Shown: positions 5,710 through 12,958, counted from the stretch's first letter. The stretch: 13,726 bases of DNA from an uncultured Ruminococcus sp. (GCF_946187255.1 NZ_CAMHRZ010000069.1:1-13726), one strand, 5' to 3'. Notes: generated by a model from the sequence alone, not told the origin. Numbers and translations are program-made.

Positions 5710-8700
5710 ATGAGATGCAAACGTAATATATATAGTTATATGCTCCTGCTCGCAGCTGTGGGTATATGTTTTTTATGCGGCTCTTTCCTGATATCGGTAT
5801 ATGCCGATGATGACAGCTGTATAACAGGCGGCGGAATGGCTGTCACGGGACAGGCGGAGAATATGGGTTATGCCGCAAAGCTCTACAATGCAGACAGCGG
5901 GCTCCCCACTTCGGAAGCAAATGCTGTGCTTTCATCCTCCGACGGTTTTATATGGATAGGTGGTTACAGCGGACTTATCCGCTATGACGGAACAAATTTT
6001 GAACGTCAGGACTCTTCGGGCGGCATCACGAATGTCAACGCCCTTTTTGAGGACAGCAAAGGCCGCCTGTGGGTTGGGACCAATGACAACGGTGTGGTCT
6101 GCCTTTACAAGGATCACAGCGAGCATTATTCCTACTCCGACGGGCTCGGATCCGCTTCCATCGACTGTTTTGCGGAAGACACGAGCGGGAATATCATCGT
6201 GGGAACGAAGATAGGGATATACTATTTTGATCAGGGTATGAATATCCGCCCCATAAGTGATTCGCAGATAAGGGAGTCCTTTATCATGCAGCTGGCTTCG
6301 GACGGCGAAGGTGCTGTATGCGGTGTGACAAAGGACGGTGCTGTGTTCAGGATAAAGGATCTGCGGGTGACGGATTACTACAACGGTGATGATATAGGCA
6401 CAAGCACGCTGACATCGGTGATGCCTTCCCCCGAAAAGGCGGGTGAGGTATGGCTGGGTTCGGAACAGGGCACTGTATTTCGCGGCAGCTTTGAGGACTA
6501 TTTCCGTTCGCTGGAAAGCTATCCGCTCATATATACCCCCGATGATGAGGTCACGGATACGGAGACAGAAGCAGTATTTTCCGAGCCTGTGCCTTTTATA
6601 TACTTTGCATCCGGCAGGATATGGGCTATCACCAGCAGCAAGGTATTCTACACCGATGAAAACGGTGTATTCACTCAGCTGGAAGATATACCGCTGAACG
6701 GCGGCATTGAAAATATGACGGAGGACTGGGAGGGAAACCTCTGGTTTGCATCGAGAAGACAGGGCGTGATGAAGATCGCAGCCAACAAGTTCTTCGTCCT
6801 GACGGAACACGCACATATCGAACAGAGGATAGTGAATTCCACCTGTAAACATCAGGGGAATATCTATATCGGCACTGACACGGGTCTGCAGATAGTTGAC
6901 AGGGACAACAAGCCCGTCAGCAACGATCTTTCTGAATATCTTGGCAACACCCGCATTCGCTGCATGACTGAGGACAAAAACGGCGATCTGTGGGTATCCA
7001 CATTCACAAATTCCCTGGGGCTTGTATGTTATACCTCTGAGGGGGATATACTCAGCTTTACCGAGGATGACGGACTTCCCAGCAAGCAGGTGCGCTGTAC
7101 GGCTGCTGCGGCTGACGGTTCGGTACTTGTCGGCACCAACGGCGGACTGGCTGTTATCAGGGACAGGAAGATAGTAAAAGTCACCGACAGTGACAAGGGA
7201 CTGGTAAATACTGTACTTCTCACCGTTGAAGCCACCGATGACGGACGGTACTATCTGGGTACGGACGGCGACGGCATATACGTCGCGGACGGCAACAATC
7301 TCACTCATCTTTCCCATGAGGACGGACTTACCAGCGATGTGATACTCCGCATCAAGCATGACGAGGAAAGAAACGTTATATGGGTGATAACCTCAAACTC
7401 CATTGAGTACATTAAGGACGGAAAGATCAAGCCTGTAAAGTCATTCCCCTACACCAACAACTATGACATCTATTTCGACTCACGCGGGAATGCTTGGGTG
7501 CTGGCTTCAAACGGCATATATGTGGCTAACGCTGAGGATATGATCGAAAAGGATAATTTCGACTATGTGTTCTACAACGTGGCGAACGGGCTTTCCTGCG
7601 TGCCTACCGCAAATTCATTCAGCTATCTGGATGATAACGGCGACCTGTATATATCGGGAAGAAGCGGTGTGAGCAGAGTGAATATAGACTCGTATTTCTC
7701 ACAGCGGCAGGATATACGGTTCTCGGTACTTTACATCGAGGACGACAACAACAGGTATTATCCCGATGACAGCAACAATTTCGTCATACCCTCGACTGCC
7801 GATAATATAACCATATACGGCTATGCGCTGAGTTATATGCTTAATGACCCGCAGATACAGTACATACTTGACGGTGCGGACACTAAGCCAATAACCCTGA
7901 ACAAATCGGCTATGGGGCCTGTGAGGTATACAAATCTCAGCGGCGGCAACTATGAATTCAGGCTGTCGCTTATCGACGGCGCCACACATACCGTCAAGCA
8001 GACGGAGTCATTCCGCATAGTGAAGCAAAAGGCTTTTTACGAGCAGCTTTGGTTCTATATGCTTTGTGCGGCAGGACTGCTGATCGTGGCTGCATTGTTT
8101 ATATGGATCTATCTGAAGAGAAAGACTGCGATATTCTCCCAGAAAGAGGAAGAGCAGCGACGTACTCAGCGGCTGTTCGAGCAGACAGTGACTTCCCTTG
8201 TAAACGCAGTGGATGCAAAGGACAAGTATACTCACGGTCATTCCGCAAGGGTGGCGGAGTATTCGCGGAAGCTGGCAGAAATGGTGGGAAAGAGCGAGAA
8301 CGAATGCAACGAGATATACTATTCGGCGCTGCTGCACGATGTGGGAAAGATAGGTGTTCCCGAGTATATCATAAATAAAAAGGGCAGGCTGGATGATGAG
8401 GAGTTCGAGAAGATCAAGGAGCATCCCTCAATGGGTGCGCAGATACTCCAGAGTATAAGCGAGTATCCTTTCCTGGCGATGGGAGCGCATTTCCACCATG
8501 AGAGATACGACGGCAAGGGCTATCCTCTGCACCTGAAAGGCACTGATATACCCGAGATAGCAAGGATAGTATCGGTGGCGGATGCTTACGATGCCATGAC
8601 CTCAAAAAGAAGCTACCGTGACCCGATTCCTCAGCAAAAGGTGCGTGAGGAGATAGTCAAGGGGTCGGGGACACAGTTTGACCCCGTTTTCGCAAAGCTG

Positions 8701-9792
8701 ATGCTGCATCTTATCGACCTTGACACCGAGTATACCATGAAGGAGCGGGAGGAGATCAAGGAGCTTTCTGGAAAGAGCGAACTGATAATAGGCAGACACA
8801 GGAGCGTGGTATCTGAGGGCATATCCATAACGCCTTTTATGACTACCATATATATGGAAGTAAGACCCGAAGGCGGCGAGCCTGCACCGTCCATAGTGCT
8901 TTTCGATTCGCTGGACGCGAGAGTGCATACCGATAATAAGAGGATCATTGATCTCAGCTTTTTTGAATTCGGTGAGATAGGCTTTAACGGCAAAACCGTG
9001 ACTGCGGGTGCCCGCAAGATGGAGACTATATCCGTTAAAAAGGCTTCGAAGGAGCTGAACAGCCCCAATGAATACAAGATAGAAGCCATAAAGATCAAGG
9101 ATCATGTGCTGGTAAGGATCATAGGCAATTCACATACTACAGAGACTATAACGGCTCTTCCCGACAGTTCAAGGTTTGTATACATCGGGCTTACGGGAGA
9201 GCATTGCAGGATAAGCAATGTCAGGATAGAAAGATCGGAGGAAATAACTCCGACCAATTATATACCCAGAATAGCTGAGGAAGTCAGCTACATCAACGTG
9301 CCTTACGGAGACATCCCGAACGTACAGATAGACGGCTACCGCACTGATGCTTCCAACGGAATAGCTATAACAGACGGCATGAAGATCAGCTTCCGCACAA
9401 GATCACTGCCCAACGCAAGACTGGTATGGCACTGCCCATACATCGATATATTCACATCCGATGACGGAAAGGTGAAAGGCAAGAATTACCGCGATCTGGC
9501 ATTCATGAGGATAGACGGCGAGAGCTGGAGCTGTGACGATGACTGCAAAGTGGAGGCACTGACAGAAAAAAGCAACGATTTCAAGGGCTGGGACGAGTGG
9601 AAACTGACAAACAAAGAGGGCTATGACTGCACCGTCACCTTTGAATACAAGGACAACAAGATAAATATGTACACCGAAAATTCGGGCATTATTATCAAAT
9701 TCTCAGCAGAGCTTCACGATGTCCGCGGGACTATCTACGCCGCGATAACGGGTGATCAGACTGCTGTCACCAATATCCGTATCACAAAGTAA
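5710..9792 (+). CDS. Membrane-bound beta-propeller sensor with HD-GYP domain (predicted c-di-GMP phosphodiesterase)
   Basis: 1360 residues. Residues 10-32 are a signal anchor or signal peptide. Residues about 60-670 hold at least eleven 'DxxGxxWxGTxxG' type blades (e.g. Trp82, Trp121, Trp248, Trp345, Trp428, Trp596), the two-component-regulator propeller used as an extracellular ligand sensor. Residues about 691-775 resemble a Y_Y_Y domain, residues 780-802 form a membrane helix, and a short charged linker follows. Residues about 826-1003 are a complete HD-GYP domain: HGHS (842-845), LLHDVGKIGVP with His876-Asp877, HHERYDGKGYP (929-939) with GYP at 937-939, and DAYDAMTSKRSYRD. Known HD-GYP enzymes hydrolyse cyclic-di-GMP to pGpG or GMP. 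Residues about 1020-1175 and 1190-1360 look like two related beta-rich modules, ending 'GEHCRISNVRIER' and 'GDQTAVTNIRITK'; they would be cytoplasmic. ATG at 5710 has AAGGAG 7 nt upstream. Monocistronic. Confidence 0.92.
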   Translation: MRCKRNIYSYMLLLAAVGICFLCGSFLISVYADDDSCITGGGMAVTGQAENMGYAAKLYNADSGLPTSEANAVLSSSDGFIWIGGYSGLIRYDGTNFERQDSSGGITNVNALFEDSKGRLWVGTNDNGVVCLYKDHSEHYSYSDGLGSASIDCFAEDTSGNIIVGTKIGIYYFDQGMNIRPISDSQIRESFIMQLASDGEGAVCGVTKDGAVFRIKDLRVTDYYNGDDIGTSTLTSVMPSPEKAGEVWLGSEQGTVFRGSFEDYFRSLESYPLIYTPDDEVTDTETEAVFSEPVPFIYFASGRIWAITSSKVFYTDENGVFTQLEDIPLNGGIENMTEDWEGNLWFASRRQGVMKIAANKFFVLTEHAHIEQRIVNSTCKHQGNIYIGTDTGLQIVDRDNKPVSNDLSEYLGNTRIRCMTEDKNGDLWVSTFTNSLGLVCYTSEGDILSFTEDDGLPSKQVRCTAAAADGSVLVGTNGGLAVIRDRKIVKVTDSDKGLVNTVLLTVEATDDGRYYLGTDGDGIYVADGNNLTHLSHEDGLTSDVILRIKHDEERNVIWVITSNSIEYIKDGKIKPVKSFPYTNNYDIYFDSRGNAWVLASNGIYVANAEDMIEKDNFDYVFYNVANGLSCVPTANSFSYLDDNGDLYISGRSGVSRVNIDSYFSQRQDIRFSVLYIEDDNNRYYPDDSNNFVIPSTADNITIYGYALSYMLNDPQIQYILDGADTKPITLNKSAMGPVRYTNLSGGNYEFRLSLIDGATHTVKQTESFRIVKQKAFYEQLWFYMLCAAGLLIVAALFIWIYLKRKTAIFSQKEEEQRRTQRLFEQTVTSLVNAVDAKDKYTHGHSARVAEYSRKLAEMVGKSENECNEIYYSALLHDVGKIGVPEYIINKKGRLDDEEFEKIKEHPSMGAQILQSISEYPFLAMGAHFHHERYDGKGYPLHLKGTDIPEIARIVSVADAYDAMTSKRSYRDPIPQQKVREEIVKGSGTQFDPVFAKLMLHLIDLDTEYTMKEREEIKELSGKSELIIGRHRSVVSEGISITPFMTTIYMEVRPEGGEPAPSIVLFDSLDARVHTDNKRIIDLSFFEFGEIGFNGKTVTAGARKMETISVKKASKELNSPNEYKIEAIKIKDHVLVRIIGNSHTTETITALPDSSRFVYIGLTGEHCRISNVRIERSEEITPTNYIPRIAEEVSYINVPYGDIPNVQIDGYRTDASNGIAITDGMKISFRTRSLPNARLVWHCPYIDIFTSDDGKVKGKNYRDLAFMRIDGESWSCDDDCKVEALTEKSNDFKGWDEWKLTNKEGYDCTVTFEYKDNKINMYTENSGIIIKFSAELHDVRGTIYAAITGDQTAVTNIRITK

Positions 9793-9795
9793 AAC

Positions 9796-9827
9796 AAAGC
9801 GCTCACAGTTCTTCCGTGAGCGCTTTT
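9796..9827. terminator. Bidirectional terminator between the HD-GYP gene and the convergent regulator
   Basis: An 11-bp perfect stem, AAAGCGCTCAC (9796-9806) with GTGAGCGCTTT (9816-9826), and a 9-nt loop. TTTTC follows on the plus strand, and CTTTGTTTT on the minus strand. It lies directly between the two stop codons. Confidence 0.9.
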
Positions 9828-9829
9828 CA

Positions 9830-10414
9830 TTATATCTTCTGCCAGAGCAAGCCGCAGTCATTGCAGTACCATACCAGCCTCCCTGAGCGAAACAGCGGAA
9901 GTCTTGCCTGCATAGCCCATTCGGGATACTGTTTGAACATCATGAAGGTATTCTCGGACTGATACGCCACGAAGGATATATAATGCTCCTTTGTCATCTC
10001 ATGGTCGGAAGTGACGAGTATCTCCCCGTCGATGATCTCTGTTTTGAGCTTCTCGTTATCCTCTGCCTTTCGCGGGTCAATGGCTGTGAGCCTGCTGCCG
10101 CAGCAGGTGACGGCGGCATCGGAAGTTGCGGTGATGATATTCCCGCAGCTGCCGCAGACATAAAATCTCAGCTTTTTCATATTCCCCACCTCACTTTCCT
10201 TAATATCGGCTTCACCCGTGAGCAGAGTGCGCACATCTGTCCCGAAGATATCCGCCAGCTCTGTAAGCATGGAGATATCGGGACATCCGTTTCCGCACTC
10301 CCATTTTGACACCGCCTTATCGCTGACGTTCAGTCGTTCAGCCAGCTGTTTCTGGGTGAGTTCATTCTTTATCCTCAATGAGCGGATAAGCGCTCCTGTT
10401 TTGGTCTGATCCAT
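9830..10414 (-). CDS. XRE-family HTH regulator fused to a desulfoferrodoxin-like domain
   Basis: 194 residues. Residues 7-66 are a Cro/C1-type HTH: LIRSLRIKNELTQKQLAERL, then VSDKAVSKWECG with the recognition helix. Residues 84-112 form a desulforedoxin-like metal knuckle, CGSCG (Cys87, Cys90) and CCG (Cys104, Cys105), the spacing used for an Fe(SCys)4 or Zn site. Residues about 125-194 resemble the superoxide reductase fold of desulfoferrodoxin: HEMTKEHYISFVA corresponds to the 'HPMxxxHYI' iron-ligand segment (His138, His144) and WYCNDCGLLW to 'YCNxHGLW' (Cys184). The last ligand His is Cys187, and the 'KHVP' His is not visible. Metal- or redox-dependent DNA binding is an inference. ATG at 10412-10414 follows AAAGGAG; the upstream frame would run into the promoter. 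A palindrome at its own promoter suggests autoregulation. Confidence 0.85.
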   Translation of the reverse strand: MDQTKTGALIRSLRIKNELTQKQLAERLNVSDKAVSKWECGNGCPDISMLTELADIFGTDVRTLLTGEADIKESEVGNMKKLRFYVCGSCGNIITATSDAAVTCCGSRLTAIDPRKAEDNEKLKTEIIDGEILVTSDHEMTKEHYISFVAYQSENTFMMFKQYPEWAMQARLPLFRSGRLVWYCNDCGLLWQKI

Positions 10415-10450
10415 AATATCATCTCCTTTTTGTTCTCTGACCTTAATGAT

Positions 10451-10479
10451 ATTATACATCAGCATCATGAGCGCGTCAA
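10451..10479 (-). promoter_or_regulatory. Sigma-A promoter of the HTH-desulfoferrodoxin gene
   Basis: On the minus strand TTGACG (10474-10479), a 17-bp spacer ending in TG, and TATAAT (10451-10456). The start codon is 36 bp downstream of the -10 box. Confidence 0.85.
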
Positions 10480-10489
10480 CCTACGGTTG
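10477..10489. promoter_or_regulatory. Palindrome CAACC-TAC-GGTTG over the -35 box (candidate autoregulatory operator)
   Basis: A perfect 5-bp arm palindrome with a 3-bp centre overlaps the edge of the -35 hexamer. Placement and symmetry fit a dimeric HTH repressor. Which protein binds is not shown by the sequence. Confidence 0.5.
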
Positions 10490-10774
10490 GTAGAGTTGAG
10501 GGAGTGAGACAGGGTTGGTGAAGGGCATCACAGCAGCTATATTTCGCGATAGCAAACAAGCACACAAAACAAACCCATGAGTGTAGACAAACGTCCGTCA
10601 ACGCTCTTTCTTTCCGCGTAAATACATTGCCGCGCGGTCGGTCAGCTGTCCCTTACGGAAAAAGCAGGGTCATCGGTGATAGGTAAAGCGGCAGGATTTC
10701 CTGCCACAAAACCATACTGCCGTTTTCTTGTGAGGGACTGCGGGGACAGGGTCGCCCCGCCTTTGGCGTGTCGA

Positions 10775-10803
10775 GAGATCAACGAGCTTGCGCCGTTGAT
10801 CTC
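10775..10803. repeat. Perfect 10-bp inverted repeat, 9-nt loop
   Basis: GAGATCAACG (10775-10784) and CGTTGATCTC (10794-10803). There is no T-run on either side, so it is not an intrinsic terminator. It immediately precedes the left arm of the 11-bp long-range helix. Confidence 0.85.
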
Positions 10804-10804
10804 G

Positions 10805-10884
10805 GCGCGGGCGGTGTCTCACGCAAGTAGGTTTGTGGGGGTATCGTGCTTTTGCAGACGCGGTTTGTTTGTGACCGCCCGCGC
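10805..10884. repeat. Perfect 11-bp inverted repeat enclosing about 58 nt
   Basis: GCGCGGGCGGT (10805-10815) and ACCGCCCGCGC (10874-10884). The arms are almost entirely G and C, so the helix would be very stable in RNA and could close a sub-domain. The right arm overlaps the first copy of the direct repeat GTGACCGCCCG. Confidence 0.8.
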
Positions 10885-11003
10885 TGATTTGGGCGTAAGT
10901 TTATTGTTCTTATCGAATGAAGCTTTGTTTTCTCTTATAGATTGCTGTGCATTTTGGTTTCGCACTTCGGTGATTGAGGGACTCCGCCCCTCAAACTTCC
11001 CGC

Positions 11004-11036
11004 AAGCTTTTCGTGAAAAGCTTGATCAAAAGCTTT
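11004..11036. repeat. AAGCTTTT hairpin with a third competing copy
   Basis: AAGCTTTT (11004-11011) pairs with AAAAGCTT (11016-11023) over a CGTG loop. A further AAAAGCTTT (11028-11036) could displace the second arm, so two mutually exclusive structures are possible. Confidence 0.65.
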
Positions 11037-11143
11037 GTACGTCACTTACGTTGATTTTTGCCTTTGTTTGCTTCTCGGTAGCTTACACTATCTCCGCCCC
11101 ATAACAACGCTTGTGACGTGACCGCCCGTCCGGCGTTAGGACC

Positions 11144-11172
11144 TTTACTTTTCCCACGAAATATGCTATATT
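11144..11172 (+). promoter_or_regulatory. Probable sigma-A promoter of the C39-like gene
   Basis: TTTACT (11144-11149), a 17-bp spacer and TATATT (11167-11172), only 19 bp before the start codon. This implies a very short leader holding just the ribosome binding site AGGAGGT (11179-11185). Confidence 0.6.
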
Positions 11173-11191
11173 ATTCTCAGGAGGTGCTGAT

Positions 11192-11863
11192 ATGAAAAAC
11201 TGGCTTATCTCAGCGGATGATCTCGGCAGTCTGCGGGCGGGTATCTCTCCCGAAAAAAAACGCAGCAGCCGTACTTTGGAAAACTTTGAGCACAACAGCA
11301 GCGTGTTCTCTGCCTGCAATCACAAACTGCTTCACGGGCAGCGGACTTCTCCCCTGTGTGATATGCGTTACGGCACCTACCCTCTCAGCTGGAACGGCTG
11401 CGAGCTCATCGCCTGCTACAACTGCGCCGCCATGCTGGGCATAGATATCAGCTTCCCCCAAGTGGTGTTTGAATTTGAACTGAACCGTATGCATTATCTC
11501 TTCCCTAACGGCTACTGGGGCACGGCACCGAAAAAGCTATGGTATTTCTTCGACAAGCACGGCATGACCTACCGCTCCTTCCGCAGCGGCGAGGAATTCG
11601 CAAAACGGGCGCGGACTTCGCGGGCTTCCTGTGGGATAATATCCTTCTGGAACAACAAGCGCTCCACTGCAAAACTGCACGGGCATGATTTTTTCAGCGG
11701 CGGACTTCACACTGTGGCTTACCGCTGGAGAGCGGGCAGGTTCATGGTATACAATCTTTACGGCGGAGATACGGCAGCGCGGTCGATGTCGGATATCGCG
11801 GAGGCTTACCGTGAAAAGCGGTTTATCATAGGTTATATATTTGACGGCGATCTTAAAGGATAA
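11192..11863 (+). CDS. Papain/C39-like cysteine peptidase-fold protein, cytosolic, unknown role
   Basis: 223 residues with no signal peptide or membrane helix. The motif LSWNGCELIACYNCAAMLG (65-83) matches the start of the catalytic helix in C39-like and related papain-fold proteins, with Cys70 in the nucleophile position and an Asn-Gly before it. GGLHTVAYRW (170-179) supplies His173, and FMVYNLYGG (184-192) supplies Asn188, the usual order Cys-His-Asn/Asp. Between them, GYWGTAPKKLWYFFDKHG (107-124) is the 'G-x-GT-P' helix common in such proteins. The family call is from motif order and is moderate. A peptidase, an acyl/amide transfer enzyme or an inactive relative are all possible. ATG at 11192 has AGGAGGT 6 nt upstream. 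It is monocistronic, bounded by the structured spacer and a terminator, so context gives no function. Confidence 0.7.
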   Translation: MKNWLISADDLGSLRAGISPEKKRSSRTLENFEHNSSVFSACNHKLLHGQRTSPLCDMRYGTYPLSWNGCELIACYNCAAMLGIDISFPQVVFEFELNRMHYLFPNGYWGTAPKKLWYFFDKHGMTYRSFRSGEEFAKRARTSRASCGIISFWNNKRSTAKLHGHDFFSGGLHTVAYRWRAGRFMVYNLYGGDTAARSMSDIAEAYREKRFIIGYIFDGDLKG

Positions 11864-11876
11864 CAATCACACAAAA

Positions 11877-11904
11877 AAGGCGGCAGGGACTATCCCGCCG
11901 CCTT
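11877..11904. terminator. Bidirectional terminator between the C39-like gene and the recA operon
   Basis: AAGGCGGC (11877-11884) pairs with GCCGCCTT (11897-11904), and inside them GGG (11886-11888) pairs with CCC (11894-11896) past a one-base bulge. On the minus strand TTTTTTG follows; on the plus strand GATATTTTTATT follows. Both convergent transcripts can end here. Confidence 0.88.
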
Positions 11905-11915
11905 GATATTTTTAT

Positions 11916-12320
11916 TCAGATCAGCTTGCCCTCTGACGATATCTCCAGTGAGCCGTCGGAGAGTATCTCAACGATGACTCCCTCTCCCAGTGCGCCGTTT
12001 TCGCACACGACAGTTGCACCCAGCACCACGCCGTCTTCGTCCATATCCACAAATGCGCTCTCGATCTCCATTTTCTCCTCCAGCTCGGCTATCGTAAGCA
12101 GGGGGAATTTCTTCTTGTCATACCTGCCGTCGCGCTTTATCACCTCAGCGATGCGCTTCTTGTTGCGATCCAGCTTGCCCAGCTTGTCGGCTATCTCGGA
12201 TAGGTTTTCCATGATCTCTTCCTGCTCTTCCATATAAAGCAGCACCGTGACCGATCTGCCCCAGAGTTCATACTCTATCTCAAAGGCTTCCTGCTCCTCA
12301 TTGTACTTTATCTTCTGCAA
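11916..12320 (-). CDS. Small acidic protein of unknown function, last gene of the recA-recX operon, TTG start
   Basis: 134 residues starting at TTG (12318-12320), 2 nt after the recX stop, with GGAGG 7 nt upstream inside the end of recX. The tight spacing makes translational coupling with recX very likely. The N-terminal third has a 'fEIEYELWGRSVTVLLYME' strand pattern. A Lys-rich helical middle follows (about 40-75), and then a beta-rich C-terminus with FVDMDEDG and GALGEGVIVEI. The overall order faintly resembles small DUF2262-like immunity or housekeeping proteins, but I do not recognise it with confidence. There is no signal peptide, metal motif or known nuclease motif. The bidirectional hairpin downstream ends the operon. 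Its link to recombination is only by position. Confidence 0.75.
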   Translation of the reverse strand: MQKIKYNEEQEAFEIEYELWGRSVTVLLYMEEQEEIMENLSEIADKLGKLDRNKKRIAEVIKRDGRYDKKKFPLLTIAELEEKMEIESAFVDMDEDGVVLGATVVCENGALGEGVIVEILSDGSLEISSEGKLI

Positions 12321-12322
12321 AA

Positions 12323-12958
12323 CTATTCCTCCTCGCCGTATTCTTCCGCAATATCGCGCAGCACATCGCGTATTAGGTCGTAACTGTAACCATACCGCAC
12401 CAGCGCATTTTTAACTTTAATTACACCCTTTTCATCGTCAAGATAACGGATATACTTTTTCTCCACCAGCGCCCTCAGTCTGTCATACCATGTGACATCC
12501 TCGTCCTCTTCATAGACCTCCAGCGCGGCTTTCACCACTTCGCTCGTGAGCCCCCTATTTCTCAGTTCGCGGAACGCCCTGCTTTTTCCGAAGCCCTTGA
12601 CTTCCACATAATGCCTTGCCAGCCCCGCCGCATAACGCCTGTCATTGATGGCTCCCAGTTCGACCATTTTATCCGCCACGCGGTAACAGGTATCCTCGCT
12701 GTAATTCTTTTCCAGCTTGCGGAAAAGCTCGATGTACGAATAATCGCGGACATCCAGCAGATAGAGCGCCCGCTCCCTTGCCTTGCGGTACTCCTCCTCC
12801 GCCTTGATATCCTCCCACGCAGACAAAGGCAGGGTGATGCCTGCCTTTAAATTAAATCTGCTGACGATCTCACGGTTGAGGAACTCAGCGTCCCTGTCCT
12901 CAAACTCGATCATGTAGGTCGCCCCTTTGTAGAGGGAAACGTTGGTGATCTTTAACAT
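12323..12958 (-). CDS. recX: RecX, regulator of RecA
   Basis: 211 residues. RecX binds in the groove of the RecA filament and modulates its growth and its strand exchange and co-protease activities. The sequence shows the helical repeat pattern: ALYLLDVRDYSYIELFRKL (64-82), then VELGAINDRRYAAGLARHYV with 'LGxIxDxxYA', then KGFGKSRAFRELRNRGL. An N-terminal extension of about 55 residues, common in clostridial RecX, precedes the repeats. The ATG lies 3 nt after the recA stop (TGATAGATG) with GGAG 8 nt upstream inside the end of recA. That immediate position downstream of recA is the usual arrangement and confirms the call. Confidence 0.93.
   Translation of the reverse strand: MLKITNVSLYKGATYMIEFEDRDAEFLNREIVSRFNLKAGITLPLSAWEDIKAEEEYRKARERALYLLDVRDYSYIELFRKLEKNYSEDTCYRVADKMVELGAINDRRYAAGLARHYVEVKGFGKSRAFRELRNRGLTSEVVKAALEVYEEDEDVTWYDRLRALVEKKYIRYLDDEKGVIKVKNALVRYGYSYDLIRDVLRDIAEEYGEEE

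Larger units (their letters stand above)
10490..11143. ncRNA. Structured, gene-free region: candidate structured RNA or dispersed intergenic repeat
   Basis: About 650 bp with no credible gene. The longest frame (10676-11104) lacks a ribosome binding site and has a Cys/Arg/Phe-rich, non-protein-like composition. Instead there are many inverted repeats: 10690-10705 (6 bp, 4-nt loop), 10740-10760 (GCGGGG/CCCCGC), 10775-10803 (10 bp), 10805-10815 with 10874-10884 (11 bp), 10974-10994 (7 bp) and 11004-11023 (8 bp, 4-nt loop). An 11-bp direct repeat GTGACCGCCCG occurs at 10871-10881 and 11118-11128. The strand of any transcript is unclear. The segment around 10974-11036 has the look of recurring intergenic repeats in this bacterial group (recollection, not searched). 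RNase P, tmRNA, SRP RNA and 6S features were looked for by eye and not found. Confidence 0.4.

Noticed and set aside
5932..7359. Long minus-strand frame opposite the propeller region
   Set aside because: It is a shadow of the periodic propeller-coding sequence; no start signals and no recognisable motifs.
10805..10884. Ribosomal RNA fragment suggested by ACCGCCCG, a sequence also present near the 3' end of 16S rRNA
   Set aside because: The match is only a few bases long and the flanking sequence is not rRNA-like; it is explained by the GC-rich inverted repeat.
10676..11104. 142-codon open frame in the structured spacer
   Set aside because: It has no ribosome binding site, a composition rich in Cys, Arg and Phe, no recognisable domain, and runs across several strong inverted repeats.
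10490..11143. CRISPR array or insertion sequence in the spacer
   Set aside because: There are no regularly spaced direct repeats, no transposase frame, and no terminal inverted repeats with a target duplication that I could establish.
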